Part shown: positions 22,993 to 31,913 of the stretch, one piece after another | Position numbering within the stretch: position 1 is the first letter of the stretch | Layout of the letters: the number at the start of each line of letters is the position of its first letter | From: JAAYHV01 sp964400515 | GTDB taxonomy: Bacteria > Bacillota > Clostridia > Peptostreptococcales > Anaerovoracaceae | Length of the DNA stretch: 43,346 nucleotides | Assembly (NCBI GenBank): GCA_964400515.1 | Contig: CAYNTJ010000012.1 | Location: 1-43,346, forward strand | Direction: 5' to 3' | The notes under the pieces: model-generated | Told to the model about the DNA's origin: nothing | The model's input: the letters and a program-made list of their open reading frames with translations, nothing else | Databases searched by the model: none | Program-made: the position numbers and the translations under genes

Positions 22993-25597
22993 ATGCTTTT
23001 ACTAGGCCTAAGGCCTTTGCAATTTCAATGACTATAATTGGAACTATCGCAAGTCCTAATCCTTTTAAATATAAGGTAAAAGTTAAAGCGGTCATCCCAA
23101 AAGGTATAGACAGTGGTGTTAGTAATACTAAGAGTACCATTGCTAATGATAGGAGCGCAGCATAATTCAATTTCTTGTTTGTAAAAAATCCTATTTTAAA
23201 AAGTGAGAAGTGAGATCTCATGTTGTATGATTGTAATACTTGAGAAAGAGCTAAGACCATAAATGTCATAGTTTGACCAGCAGTTGCACCCCCAAATTCG
23301 TTACCTAGAGAATATGCTATTAATGATAGTATAGCAAACATGCCTCCTTGTAAGAAAACTCGTATCCCTAATCCATGGGCAAATATTCCTTCGGATTTAG
23401 GTCGCGGTGATTTACTCATAACATCGTCTTCTACTGCCTCCATGCCCAATGCAATTGCAGGGAGTGAATCAGTGACGAGATTTATCCAAAGTAGCTGCAT
23501 AGGTAGAAGAGGAGTTATTCGCCATAGAAGCATAGCAATAAATACGGTTAATACTTCCCCAATATTGGTACCTAAAAGGAAACCCACAACCTTTCTTATA
23601 TTGTCATAAATTCCTCTACCTTCTCTAATGGCGTCCACTATGGTGGAGAAGTTATCGTCTGTAAGAATCATATCAGAAGCATCCTTTGATACATCAGTTC
23701 CGGTTATTCCCATGGCGCAGCCTATGTCTGCTGCTTTTAGTGCTGGTGCGTCATTAACACCATCGCCTGTCATGGATACTACTTCACCAAGTGACTGCCA
23801 AGCCTTAACTATTCGTATTTTATTTTCAGGTGAAACTCTGGCATAAACAGATATATTTCTAATCCGATTAAGGAATTCATTTTCGTCCATTTCATCTAGC
23901 TCTGTGCCAGTAATTGCTTCTTCACCATCGTTTAGGATCCCTAGCTCGGATGCAATGGCAGATGCTGTTACTACATGGTCACCAGTTATCATAACTGCTT
24001 TTATACCAGCTTCTTTACAGATGGTAACAGAATCAATTACTTCAGGTCTAGGTGGGTCTATCATACCTAATAGGCCTGCAAAGTCTAGTTCTGATTCTAA
24101 GCTGTCAAAAGTAGGATTATTAGGAAGCTCATCTATAACCTTTGTAGCAATTGCTATAATTCTAAGGGCTTTTGAACTCAATTCATCATTTATATGTTTT
24201 GCTTTATCCAAATCTCCGGAAATGCATTTTTTTGCTAATTCATCATAAGCTCCCTTTACAATTACGATGTATTTTCCATCCATTTCATTTACAGTTGTCA
24301 TCAATTTTCTATCAGAATCAAAGGGTAGTTCTAGTATTCGCTTGTGTTTTCCATTTAAAACTTTTTTTGTATAACCATTTTCGTATGAAGCATATACAAT
24401 GGAGGTTTCCGTAGGATCACCAATATACTTAATGCTATCTCTTTCAACTTCGATATTTCCGTTGGAACAAACGGTACCGAAATTGATTAATTTTTTTATC
24501 TCTTCGCTTCTTTTTTCTTTAAGATCAACCGCATCATTGGCGCCACTTAAATATGCTTTTGTAAGGGTCATACGGTTTTGGGTAAGGGTACCGGTCTTAT
24601 CAGAACAGATTATTGAAGCACTTCCCAATGTTTCTACTGCTGGAAGTTTTCTTATTACGGCATTTTTCTTAACCATTCGTTGTACACCAATGCTAAGTAC
24701 TACCGTTACTATTGCAGGTAAACCTTCAGGTATTGCAGAAACAGCAAGGGATACAGCCGTCATAAATATTTCCAATACATCAAGACCATCTACGATTCCC
24801 AATACAAATATTACAGCACATGCTATTAAAGCCATAAAGCCCAAGTTTTTACCAAGTTTAGCCAGTTTAAGCTGAAGGGGTGTCTGCATATCCTTTTCGC
24901 TACTTAAGAGAGTAGCAATCTTACCTATCTCTGTATTCATACCTGTAGAAGTGACAATGGCTTTACCACTGCCATAAGTAATGCTACAACCCGAATATAT
25001 CATATTATCTCTATCTGCAAGAGGGGCTTTATCTTGTACCTCAAGATTTGCATCCTTGTCAGAAGGAACGGATTCTCCAGTTAAGGCAGACTCTTCTGAT
25101 TTTAAACTAGCGGATGATATCAATCTGGCATCAGCTGATATCTTATCACCAGCTTCAAATACAATAAGGTCACCTCTCACCAACTCTTCTGCAGATATTA
25201 TCTTTTCCGTACCATCTCTGATAACTCTTGTTTTTGGTGAAGAAAGGTTTTTAAGGGCATCAAGGGCTGCTTCAGCCTTTGATTCTTGGGCAACACCAAT
25301 TGCTGCATTCAAAATAACTATAAGAAGTATTAGAATTGGTTCAAAATATCCTTTTCCACCACCTTCCATGTACGTAACTATAAATGATACTAAAGCTGCT
25401 ATCAGTAGTATAATTATCATTACATCTTTGAACTGATTGAAAAAGCGCTGTAGTTTTGTTTGTTTTTTAGCTTCATCTAGCTTATTTCTACCTTCTTCTT
25501 TCAATCTATTTTCGGCAAAATCAGTATTCAGTCCTGAATTTCCATGGGAATTCAGATATTCAATTAATTCTTCTTTAGTGCAAGCATATTCTTTCAT
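22991..25597 (-). CDS. Calcium-transporting P-type ATPase (SERCA-like, P2A)
   Basis: This 868-residue pump should export Ca2+ from the cytoplasm using ATP. Visible parts are an N-terminal cation-ATPase domain (residues 1-70), the actuator TGES (173-176), the phosphorylated Asp333 in SDKTGTLT, and the hinge TGDGVNDAP. Both Ca2+ sites of SERCA appear to be kept: IPEGLP in segment 4 (289-294), NIGEV in segment 5 and NLVTDSLPA in segment 6. The C-terminal four segments are present, so the protein is complete. It is the last gene of a minus-strand operon, 14 bases after an AEC permease. Why it travels with hydroxyacid genes is unclear. Confidence 0.93.
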   Translation of the reverse strand: MKEYACTKEELIEYLNSHGNSGLNTDFAENRLKEEGRNKLDEAKKQTKLQRFFNQFKDVMIIILLIAALVSFIVTYMEGGGKGYFEPILILLIVILNAAIGVAQESKAEAALDALKNLSSPKTRVIRDGTEKIISAEELVRGDLIVFEAGDKISADARLISSASLKSEESALTGESVPSDKDANLEVQDKAPLADRDNMIYSGCSITYGSGKAIVTSTGMNTEIGKIATLLSSEKDMQTPLQLKLAKLGKNLGFMALIACAVIFVLGIVDGLDVLEIFMTAVSLAVSAIPEGLPAIVTVVLSIGVQRMVKKNAVIRKLPAVETLGSASIICSDKTGTLTQNRMTLTKAYLSGANDAVDLKEKRSEEIKKLINFGTVCSNGNIEVERDSIKYIGDPTETSIVYASYENGYTKKVLNGKHKRILELPFDSDRKLMTTVNEMDGKYIVIVKGAYDELAKKCISGDLDKAKHINDELSSKALRIIAIATKVIDELPNNPTFDSLESELDFAGLLGMIDPPRPEVIDSVTICKEAGIKAVMITGDHVVTASAIASELGILNDGEEAITGTELDEMDENEFLNRIRNISVYARVSPENKIRIVKAWQSLGEVVSMTGDGVNDAPALKAADIGCAMGITGTDVSKDASDMILTDDNFSTIVDAIREGRGIYDNIRKVVGFLLGTNIGEVLTVFIAMLLWRITPLLPMQLLWINLVTDSLPAIALGMEAVEDDVMSKSPRPKSEGIFAHGLGIRVFLQGGMFAILSLIAYSLGNEFGGATAGQTMTFMVLALSQVLQSYNMRSHFSLFKIGFFTNKKLNYAALLSLAMVLLVLLTPLSIPFGMTALTFTLYLKGLGLAIVPIIVIEIAKALGLVKA

Positions 25598-25611
25598 ATA
25601 CTATTCCTTCC

Positions 25612-26547
25612 TTATACAAATATTTTAATTAAAACCAAGAGCCAGATTGGTATTGTTATCATTGAAAACAAAGTGGTAAGAGCAACGCCTTCCGCGAGCA
25701 GTGTGGCATTTTTTCCTTCTCTATAAGCTAATGCTACAGGTAAAACTGCGCAGGGGAAGATTGAAGATGCTACTATTGCCAATTTAAGGTTATCACTAAA
25801 AGGTGTAAAATACATAATTAAAAGAGTTATTGCAGGCACCAATAGAACATTACATATTGAAGCATAAATTAATTTATGATTTTTAACTATGGATTTAAAA
25901 TTACTTCCTCCTAGCTGAATTCCAACTACCATCATTGATAGGGGTATAGTAATATCACCTAATGTAGTTATAATCTCTAAAGGATATGAAGGGAGCTTTA
26001 TGTGGGAGAACAGCATGATTACAGAAATAACTGTGGATATGGTTAATATATTAACTAGGGGTTTAAATATAGACTTAATACTCAGTTTTTTTTCATCGCC
26101 ATAATTTACCTGTAATATGCATATGCTGAAAACATAAAGGGTCATCATAATATTAGCTATTACCACAAGATAAAATACATCGTTGCTAAAAACAGCTTTA
26201 ACTATAGGAAATCCCATAAAGCCCGTGTTTATGCTGGTGATGATAACCATTAAAACTCCTTTATCTTTATTGCTCTTAAATGGTTTTACAAGGAACAAAG
26301 ATAGCATAGCTGCGATTATAAAAAAACTCATGGAAAGTGCTAGTACTTGTATTGTTTCAGTAACAGTATCTTCATTTAAATTTTTGGTAACTATAGAGGA
26401 TATAACTAAGCAAGGTGCCGTTATATTTAATAGTAGTTTAATTATATGATCATTAGCTTCATCAGGTAATACCTTAGTCTTATTTGCAACAAATCCTATT
26501 AATATATATATGAATATTGCTGAAATGTTTGTTATTATATTTAGCAT
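25612..26547 (-). CDS. AEC-family permease (tandem copy 2)
   Basis: This 311-residue protein has about ten membrane segments and belongs to the auxin efflux carrier family, whose bacterial members move organic acids such as malate or lactate. Family features are the start ISAIFIYILIGFVANK, the broken helix ITSINTGFMGFPIVKA and the C-terminal GVALTTLFSMITIPIWL. It is the same length as the copy immediately upstream and aligns with it without gaps over the whole length, so the two arose by tandem duplication. The gaps to its neighbours are 12 and 14 bases, all on one transcript. Confidence 0.9.
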   Translation of the reverse strand: MLNIITNISAIFIYILIGFVANKTKVLPDEANDHIIKLLLNITAPCLVISSIVTKNLNEDTVTETIQVLALSMSFFIIAAMLSLFLVKPFKSNKDKGVLMVIITSINTGFMGFPIVKAVFSNDVFYLVVIANIMMTLYVFSICILQVNYGDEKKLSIKSIFKPLVNILTISTVISVIMLFSHIKLPSYPLEIITTLGDITIPLSMMVVGIQLGGSNFKSIVKNHKLIYASICNVLLVPAITLLIMYFTPFSDNLKLAIVASSIFPCAVLPVALAYREGKNATLLAEGVALTTLFSMITIPIWLLVLIKIFV

Positions 26548-26559
26548 TTTTTATTTTCC

Positions 26560-27495
26560 TTATGTAAAAAGTTTAATTAAAATTATGAGCCATACAGGTA
26601 TAGTTATTACCGAAAAAAGTGTGGTAAGAGCAACGCCTTCGGCAAGTAATGTGGCATTTTTACCTTCTTTATGGGCTAAAGCCACGGGAATAACCGCACA
26701 TGGAAAAGCTGCTGATAGGGTTATTACCAATTTAATATTATCACTAAATGGTGTGAAATACATAAGCAATAAGGTTAATGAAGGAACTAGTATGACATTT
26801 AATAATGAAGCATAAAGCAATTTGTAATTTTTCAGAATGGCTTTAAAATTGCTGCCTCCCAGTTGAACACCTACCGCTATCATGGAAAGGGGTATGGTAA
26901 TATCGCCTATAGTTTCAATAATCCCTAAAGGGTATTCCGGTAGCTTTATATGTGCAAATAACATGACTACTGCTAAAAAGGTTGTTATGCTTAATATATT
27001 CATAAGTGGTTTAAACACAGATTTAATACTAATAGCTCTTTCATGACCATAGTTTAATTGCCAAATGCATATTGCGAATAGGTAGAAGTTTAGCATAATA
27101 TTTGCAATAACTACCAAATAGAATATATCGTTATTGAAAACCGCTTTTGTAACGGGAAATCCTATAAATGCAGAGTTAACGCTTGTTATTATGACCATTA
27201 ATACACCTTTATCAGGATAATCTTTAATTGGCTTAACTAGAAACAAAGCTAAAAGTGATATTACTACAAAAAACGCTAGAGAAAGTGCTAAAGCTTGGAT
27301 TGTTTCAACGTATGTTTTTTCACTAAGTTCCTTTGTAATAATAGAGTTAAGTATAAGGCAAGGTGCCGTTATTGTTACTAGAAGATTTATTAAGTGCTTA
27401 TTTGCTTCATCGGTTAAAATCTTCGTTTTGTTAGCTATATATCCTATGAATATATATATAAATATCGATGATATATTAGTTATTACTGAAAGCAT
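26560..27495 (-). CDS. AEC-family permease (tandem copy 1)
   Basis: This 311-residue membrane protein is a clear paralogue of the next gene. Long stretches are identical, for example DKGVLMVIITS, FYLVVIANIM, GDITIPLSM, VQLGGSNFK, YFTPFSDN and EGKNATLLAEGVALTTLFS. Differences cluster in membrane segments and loops, so the copies may differ in substrate or may form a mixed dimer. It lies 14 bases after a glycerate-type 2-hydroxyacid dehydrogenase, which makes a 2-hydroxyacid or 2-oxoacid the most likely cargo. That is inference from context. Confidence 0.9.
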   Translation of the reverse strand: MLSVITNISSIFIYIFIGYIANKTKILTDEANKHLINLLVTITAPCLILNSIITKELSEKTYVETIQALALSLAFFVVISLLALFLVKPIKDYPDKGVLMVIITSVNSAFIGFPVTKAVFNNDIFYLVVIANIMLNFYLFAICIWQLNYGHERAISIKSVFKPLMNILSITTFLAVVMLFAHIKLPEYPLGIIETIGDITIPLSMIAVGVQLGGSNFKAILKNYKLLYASLLNVILVPSLTLLLMYFTPFSDNIKLVITLSAAFPCAVIPVALAHKEGKNATLLAEGVALTTLFSVITIPVWLIILIKLFT

Positions 27496-27509
27496 GTATT
27501 TTCCTATCT

Positions 27510-28421
27510 CTAAATTATACGGTTACCCTTGTTACCGTTTAAATAGTCGTTTAAATTCTTTGCACAAGTTGATATAACCTTAATTCTCATTTCTTTAGGT
27601 GACCATGCTATGTGCGGAGTTATGTAACAGTTTTTGTTTTCTACCAAATCGTTGGGATATAAAGGGGGTTCCTTATCTAAAACGTCCAAACCTACAGCAG
27701 AAAGTTTTCCCGTTGAAAGGGCACTCGCAACGTCTTTAGTGTTTAGGAGAGAGCCCCTTGCAGTATTAATAAGTATTGAACCGTCTTTCATTTTCGATAT
27801 GAATTCCCTATTCACAAAACCCATATTATCATCTGTTGCAGGGCAATGAAGAGATACTATATCTGATTCTATTGTCTTTTCTTTATCTTTACTATATATA
27901 TTTACTTTCATACCAAAAGCCTGGGCTATAGTTGCAACTCTTTTACCTATACTACCGTAACCAATTATACCTAAAGATTTTTCGTTTAAAAGAGTTAGTG
28001 GTTCTTTATAAAAAAGAAAATCTTTGCAATCATACCATTTTCCATCATGGACATCAGAATTATAACTGCCCACTTGATTTGCGATTTCAAGGATTAGCGC
28101 AAAAGTATGTTGGGCAACGGCTTCTGTGGAATATGAAGGTACGTTATAAACTGCTACCCCTTTTTCTTTAGCAGCTTTTAAATCTATATTATCATACCCC
28201 GTAGCAGTGACACCGATAAACTTAAGGTTTTCTGCATTTTCTATAACCTTTCTTGATATTTCACACTTACTGACAAAGATGGCATCTACGTTTTTTGTTC
28301 TTTCAATTACTTCGGATTTGCTACTTCTTTCATAAACCATAAGTTCGCCGATATCTTCAATAGGCTTCCAACTTATATCCCCAGGGTTAATCGAATATCC
28401 ATCCAATACTATTACTCTCAT
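27510..28421 (-). CDS. D-2-hydroxyacid dehydrogenase (glycerate dehydrogenase-like)
   Basis: This 303-residue NAD-dependent enzyme interconverts a D-2-hydroxyacid and its 2-oxoacid. The start MRVIVLDGYSINPGDISW closely resembles glycerate dehydrogenase/hydroxypyruvate reductase. The nucleotide loop is GYGSIG in IIGYGSIGKRVA. Catalytic residues are Arg in NTARGSLL, Glu in LDKEPP and His in PHIAWSP. An ATG ten codons upstream is open, but GGGAGG stands 6 bases before 28421, which is the better start. It is the first gene of the operon with two AEC permeases and a Ca2+ ATPase. Confidence 0.88.
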   Translation of the reverse strand: MRVIVLDGYSINPGDISWKPIEDIGELMVYERSSKSEVIERTKNVDAIFVSKCEISRKVIENAENLKFIGVTATGYDNIDLKAAKEKGVAVYNVPSYSTEAVAQHTFALILEIANQVGSYNSDVHDGKWYDCKDFLFYKEPLTLLNEKSLGIIGYGSIGKRVATIAQAFGMKVNIYSKDKEKTIESDIVSLHCPATDDNMGFVNREFISKMKDGSILINTARGSLLNTKDVASALSTGKLSAVGLDVLDKEPPLYPNDLVENKNCYITPHIAWSPKEMRIKVISTCAKNLNDYLNGNKGNRII

Positions 28422-28449
28422 ACTAATCCTCCCAATAATTATAGAGTAC

Positions 28450-28458
28450 ATTATAACA
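28450..28458 (-). promoter_or_regulatory. Extended -10 promoter of the hydroxyacid operon
   Basis: On the minus strand TGT-TATAAT forms an extended -10 element (TATAAT at 28450-28455). The -35 region is poor. It lies about 29 bases before the dehydrogenase start and is divergent from the rdgB promoter. Confidence 0.5.
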
Positions 28459-28464
28459 TATAAT

Positions 28465-28493
28465 TTGGATATTTATATGATATATGGTATAAT
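28465..28493 (+). promoter_or_regulatory. Promoter of rdgB
   Basis: TTGGAT (28465-28470) and a perfect TATAAT (28488-28493) are 17 bases apart, giving a leader of about 17 bases with the GGAGG ribosome binding site. Confidence 0.65.
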
Positions 28494-28516
28494 ATTTTGG
28501 TATTATGGAGGCTAAA

Positions 28517-29113
28517 ATGGATAGGATAATAGCAGCATCAAGAAATAAGCATAAATTGGATGAAATAGGCAAAATCCTAAGTAAATTCGGTTTACAAATC
28601 ATATCAAGAGATGATGCGGGAATAGAAAAATTTGAAATAAAAGAAGATGGTACTAGCTTTGAAGAGAATTCATATAAAAAAGCTTATGCAATATTTAAAG
28701 TATCGGGAGAAGCAACCATAGCCGATGACAGTGGCCTTATGGTGGACTTTTTAAACGGAGCTCCGGGGATCTATAGCGCCAGATTTTCAGGAGATAATGC
28801 CACTGATGAAGAGAACAATAAGAAATTGTTGGATTTAATGAGTGATGTAGATGAGGAAAAAAGAACTGCAAGGTTTGTATCGGTTATAACTATGATATTT
28901 AAAAACGGCGAAAAGATTGTTGCCAGAGGTGAATGTGAAGGTACCTTGTTATATGAGCCAATGGGCAAAAACGGATTTGGTTATGATCCGATATTTAAGC
29001 CCTTAGGATACAACAAATCATTTGCACAGCTCACATCTGAAGAAAAGAATGGAATAAGCCATAGAGCTGTTGCTTTAAAACAATTGGAGAAACTTTTAAG
29101 TGAAAGAAGATAG
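28517..29113 (+). CDS. rdgB: dITP/XTP pyrophosphatase (RdgB/HAM1 family)
   Basis: This 198-residue enzyme removes non-canonical purine triphosphates (dITP, ITP, XTP) by cutting them to monophosphates, which keeps them out of DNA and RNA. Family motifs are SRNKHKLDEI at the N-terminus, TIADDSGLMVD with metal-binding Asp residues, FSGDNATDEENNKKLL, and GFGYDPIF near the C-terminus. The ATG at 28505 is in frame, but only the ATG at 28517 has a ribosome binding site (GGAGG, 5 bases upstream). It overlaps the next gene by 14 bases. Confidence 0.94.
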   Translation: MDRIIAASRNKHKLDEIGKILSKFGLQIISRDDAGIEKFEIKEDGTSFEENSYKKAYAIFKVSGEATIADDSGLMVDFLNGAPGIYSARFSGDNATDEENNKKLLDLMSDVDEEKRTARFVSVITMIFKNGEKIVARGECEGTLLYEPMGKNGFGYDPIFKPLGYNKSFAQLTSEEKNGISHRAVALKQLEKLLSERR

Positions 29114-30071
29114 TAAATTTTTTAAAAACAAATATGTTAGGATAGGTTTTAATATATGGGGGCAGTTTGATGATCCATATTATCAGGGCTTTGCTGCTCA
29201 GCTCGCATATTTCTTTTTCATGTCCAGCGTGCCTACAATAATTGTTATATCTCAATTGTTGGGGGTTTTTGATGTTTCTTTAGACTTCTTAAATAACTGG
29301 ATAGATAAATATGTTGATAGTGCAGTTAAGAATACACTAACAGTTTTATTTAATTCGGGTTCGGTGGTATTGACAAATATATTGTTGATAGTGTTGTCCT
29401 TATGGGCTGCATCCAGCTTGCAATTTGGATTGGCCAGGATTTCAAACTATACATTAACAAGTGGTACTTATAAGTTTAATTTTTTCAGAGAAAGAATTAT
29501 GGCAATTCCCACAGCTATATTTTCACTGTTTGCCATATCCTTCGCTATAATAATATTTATTCAAGGGGGGAATTTATTAAACGAATTTGTTGATACGGTT
29601 TTTCATATGCATGTAATAACCAATCTTCTTATGCTCTTAAGATGGCCGGTGGCCATGGGTCTATACCTGGTGATGGTAATATTAAATTATTATTTGCTGC
29701 CGAGAATCAGAGTACCTATAAAATCAATTGTACCGGGGGCCATTGTGGCTAGCATGGGCATGTTACTTGTTACCGTGGTTTATTCATTTTATGCAAATAA
29801 TATTTCAAATTACAATATAATATATGGTTCATTGGCAAACATCGTAGTACTGATGTTTTGGTTTTACTTTATATCCTGGGTATTGATAATCGGGGTAATG
29901 TTTAATAAGGCTTGGGATGAAATCATGGAAAAAGGCAGACTTACTCCTGAGAAGCTTAAAGGCTATATTATAAATCAAGAAGGAAGCAATAGGGACTCAA
30001 ATGGTAATCATATAATTGATGCCGGTAGGAAAGACAAAGAACATGAATATATAAATAATAAGAAAGATTAG
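29100..30071 (+). CDS. YihY/BrkB-family membrane protein
   Basis: This 323-residue integral membrane protein belongs to the YihY/virulence-factor BrkB family, once misnamed ribonuclease BN. Six membrane segments are visible, with the family start GFAAQLAYFFFMSSVPTIIVI and the middle WAASSLQFGLARISN. Function in the family is unknown. The C-terminal 45 residues are charged and soluble (NKKD end). The start is GTG at 29100, inside the 3' end of rdgB (14-base overlap), so translation is probably coupled. A DagK-like kinase gene follows 15 bases later. Confidence 0.87.
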   Translation: MKEDSKFFKNKYVRIGFNIWGQFDDPYYQGFAAQLAYFFFMSSVPTIIVISQLLGVFDVSLDFLNNWIDKYVDSAVKNTLTVLFNSGSVVLTNILLIVLSLWAASSLQFGLARISNYTLTSGTYKFNFFRERIMAIPTAIFSLFAISFAIIIFIQGGNLLNEFVDTVFHMHVITNLLMLLRWPVAMGLYLVMVILNYYLLPRIRVPIKSIVPGAIVASMGMLLVTVVYSFYANNISNYNIIYGSLANIVVLMFWFYFISWVLIIGVMFNKAWDEIMEKGRLTPEKLKGYIINQEGSNRDSNGNHIIDAGRKDKEHEYINNKKD

Positions 30072-30085
30072 TAGCGGAGGTATGT

Positions 30086-31063
30086 ATGACATTAATAATG
30101 GGTAATGATTTAAAGAGTGATGAAAAGATTAAAAAAGCCCTTATAATCCTAAATCCTAAAGCCGGCATGATGCATGCCAATAAAGTTTTTGTGGAAATAA
30201 TCAAGATATTTATTGAAAGCAACTATATGCCTACGGTGCTTACAACATCTGATCAAGGCGATGCCATGAGATACGCCGAGGAATTCACCGAAGGTATGGA
30301 CTTGGTTGTATGTATAGGAGGAGACGGCACATTAAACGAAGTAGTGGCGGGCTTATTAAAATCCGGTAATAATGATATCCCCGTGGGATATATACCATCG
30401 GGTAGCACCAACGATTTTGCCACCAGCTTGGGGGTATCTAAAAATGTACTGATAGCTGCCAAGGACATCACAAGAGGAGTAATAAGGAAACTGGACGTGG
30501 GAAGATTTAATAAGCGATATTTTTCTTACGTTGCATCCTTTGGAGCGTTTACTAGTTCATCATATGAAGCCCCTCAGAACATAAAAAACATGATAGGACA
30601 CACGGCATATGTTTTACAGGGCATAAGGGAGATTCCGAATATTAAGCCTGAAAGAGTAAAAATAACGACGAATGAAAAAGTAATAGAAGGTAACTTCATA
30701 TTTGGTGCCATCTGTAACTCGACTTCCGTTGGGGGAATACTATCTTTTGAGGACTTTGATGTTGATATGAACGACGGTAAGGTGGAAGTTTTCTTAATCA
30801 GAGCTCCTGAAAGTCTAATTGAATTAAATAGCATGATAGTAGCGATGCTTGACCAAAGCTTTAATTCTCCTTTGATTACTTTTTTTAGCACGGAATCGGT
30901 TCAAATACAGGCAGAAAGATCAATGCCTTGGACATTAGACGGAGAATTTGAACCGGGTTATGACGAGATAGATATATCAATCATTCATAGCGGAGTTAAT
31001 ATAATAGTTCCTGATAGAGATATGAAAAGAAAAACAACGCTTAGAAAAGCGTTGCCAAAATAG
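30086..31063 (+). CDS. Diacylglycerol/lipid kinase family protein (DagK/YegS-like)
   Basis: This 325-residue soluble lipid kinase has the catalytic-domain signature CIGGDGTLNEVVAG (GGDGT at 78-82), the N-terminal LNPKAG and the C-terminal TLDGE motif (WTLDGEFEPG). Relatives phosphorylate diacylglycerol or other lipids such as undecaprenol with ATP, and the exact lipid cannot be read from the sequence. GGAGG lies 5 bases before the ATG. It follows the YihY gene by 15 bases. The last codons (MKRKTTLRKALPK) contain a hairpin that looks like a terminator for the opposing K+ channel gene. Confidence 0.9.
   Translation: MTLIMGNDLKSDEKIKKALIILNPKAGMMHANKVFVEIIKIFIESNYMPTVLTTSDQGDAMRYAEEFTEGMDLVVCIGGDGTLNEVVAGLLKSGNNDIPVGYIPSGSTNDFATSLGVSKNVLIAAKDITRGVIRKLDVGRFNKRYFSYVASFGAFTSSSYEAPQNIKNMIGHTAYVLQGIREIPNIKPERVKITTNEKVIEGNFIFGAICNSTSVGGILSFEDFDVDMNDGKVEVFLIRAPESLIELNSMIVAMLDQSFNSPLITFFSTESVQIQAERSMPWTLDGEFEPGYDEIDISIIHSGVNIIVPDRDMKRKTTLRKALPK
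31025..31054 (-). terminator. Minus-strand terminator embedded in the dagK-like gene
   Basis: CAACGCTT (31035-31042) and AAGCGTTG (31047-31054) form a perfect 8-bp stem with a 4-base loop. Read on the minus strand it is followed by TTTTTCTTTT, so it ends transcription from the channel gene while encoding the tail of the kinase on the other strand. Confidence 0.75.
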
Positions 31064-31873
31064 TTATTTAATTATTTTCTTGCCACAATATGGACAATAT
31101 TTGATGTCGTTGCATTCTGCAACGGCATTATTTTTATTTTCCAAGGAAAATTCCTCCACAAATCCGGCGGATAATATACCTGTGGGTATAGCCACAACCA
31201 AGACCCCAAGAAATGTTAAGATAGAAGCAAATATTCTGCCTAATACAGTTATGGGAACGATATCCCCGTAGCCTACGGTAAACAAGGTTGAAGTTGCCCA
31301 CCACATGCCCGAAAAAGCATTTTTAAAGGCTTCCGGCTGGGCCTCGTGCTCTGCACTATACATTAACAGGGAAGCAGAAAGAACCAGCAAGGTCAATATG
31401 AAAACTGATGAAAGCAATTGGTGCTTCTTCTTAGTCAATACTGTTGTAATAAGCATTAGAGCGGAAGAATAGTTTTGTATTCTTAATACCCTAAGTATCC
31501 TTATTATTCTAAATATTCTTAATGCTGTTGTACCCATAAAGGCCGGGAAGAAAAAGGGAACCGAAGAAAAAAAGTCAACTATTCCCGAAGGGGATGTTAT
31601 ATACCTTAGCCTGGCTTTTGCCGTGGTTTTATCCCCATATAGTTCTTTAGCTGTATAAATTCTAAGCAGATAATCAATAGAAAAAAATATTACAGTAGCA
31701 AATTCCGCTATATTAATTATTTCTTTATAACTCTTAGAAATGCTATAGGTGTCCAATATGGATATAATTATAGTAACGGCAACTGCTGCCATTGTTAAAA
31801 TGTCATATAATCTGCTGGGATTATCATTCAGTTGTCCGATGCTAATAATCTTAAATATTCTATCTTTGCTCAT
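31064..31873 (-). CDS. Voltage-gated-type potassium channel
   Basis: This 269-residue protein has six membrane segments. The S4 voltage-sensor helix carries Arg every third residue (Arg119, 122, 125, 128, 131 in LRIFRIIRILRVLRI). The pore loop holds the K+ selectivity filter TVGYGD (199-204), and S6 ends PTGILSAGF. The C-terminal tail has CPYCGKK (Cys260, 263) with Cys254 nearby, like half a zinc ribbon. An ATG three codons earlier lies too close to the ribosome binding site, so the start at 31873 (AGGTG, about 6-7 bases upstream) is chosen. The ribosome binding site abuts the U-tract of the serA terminator. Confidence 0.92.
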   Translation of the reverse strand: MSKDRIFKIISIGQLNDNPSRLYDILTMAAVAVTIIISILDTYSISKSYKEIINIAEFATVIFFSIDYLLRIYTAKELYGDKTTAKARLRYITSPSGIVDFFSSVPFFFPAFMGTTALRIFRIIRILRVLRIQNYSSALMLITTVLTKKKHQLLSSVFILTLLVLSASLLMYSAEHEAQPEAFKNAFSGMWWATSTLFTVGYGDIVPITVLGRIFASILTFLGVLVVAIPTGILSAGFVEEFSLENKNNAVAECNDIKYCPYCGKKIIK

Positions 31874-31883
31874 GCCATTCACC

Positions 31884-31909
31884 TAAAAAGTGGGCAATAA
31901 ATTGCCCAC
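31884..31909 (-). terminator. Terminator between serA and the K+ channel gene (minus)
   Basis: GTGGGCAAT (31890-31898) pairs with ATTGCCCAC (31901-31909). On the minus strand it is followed by TTTTT, which runs straight into the AGGTG ribosome binding site of the channel gene, leaving no room for a promoter. Confidence 0.8.
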
Positions 31910-31913
31910 ATAT

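Noticed and set aside
24399..24875. 158-codon plus-strand frame opposite the Ca2+ ATPase
   Set aside because: The ATPase frame is complete with all motifs on the other strand. The antisense product has no family features.
25612..27495. Tandem repeat that might mark a mobile element or assembly duplication
   Set aside because: The two copies are diverged paralogues in a regular operon, with no terminal repeats or transposase, so this is an old gene duplication.
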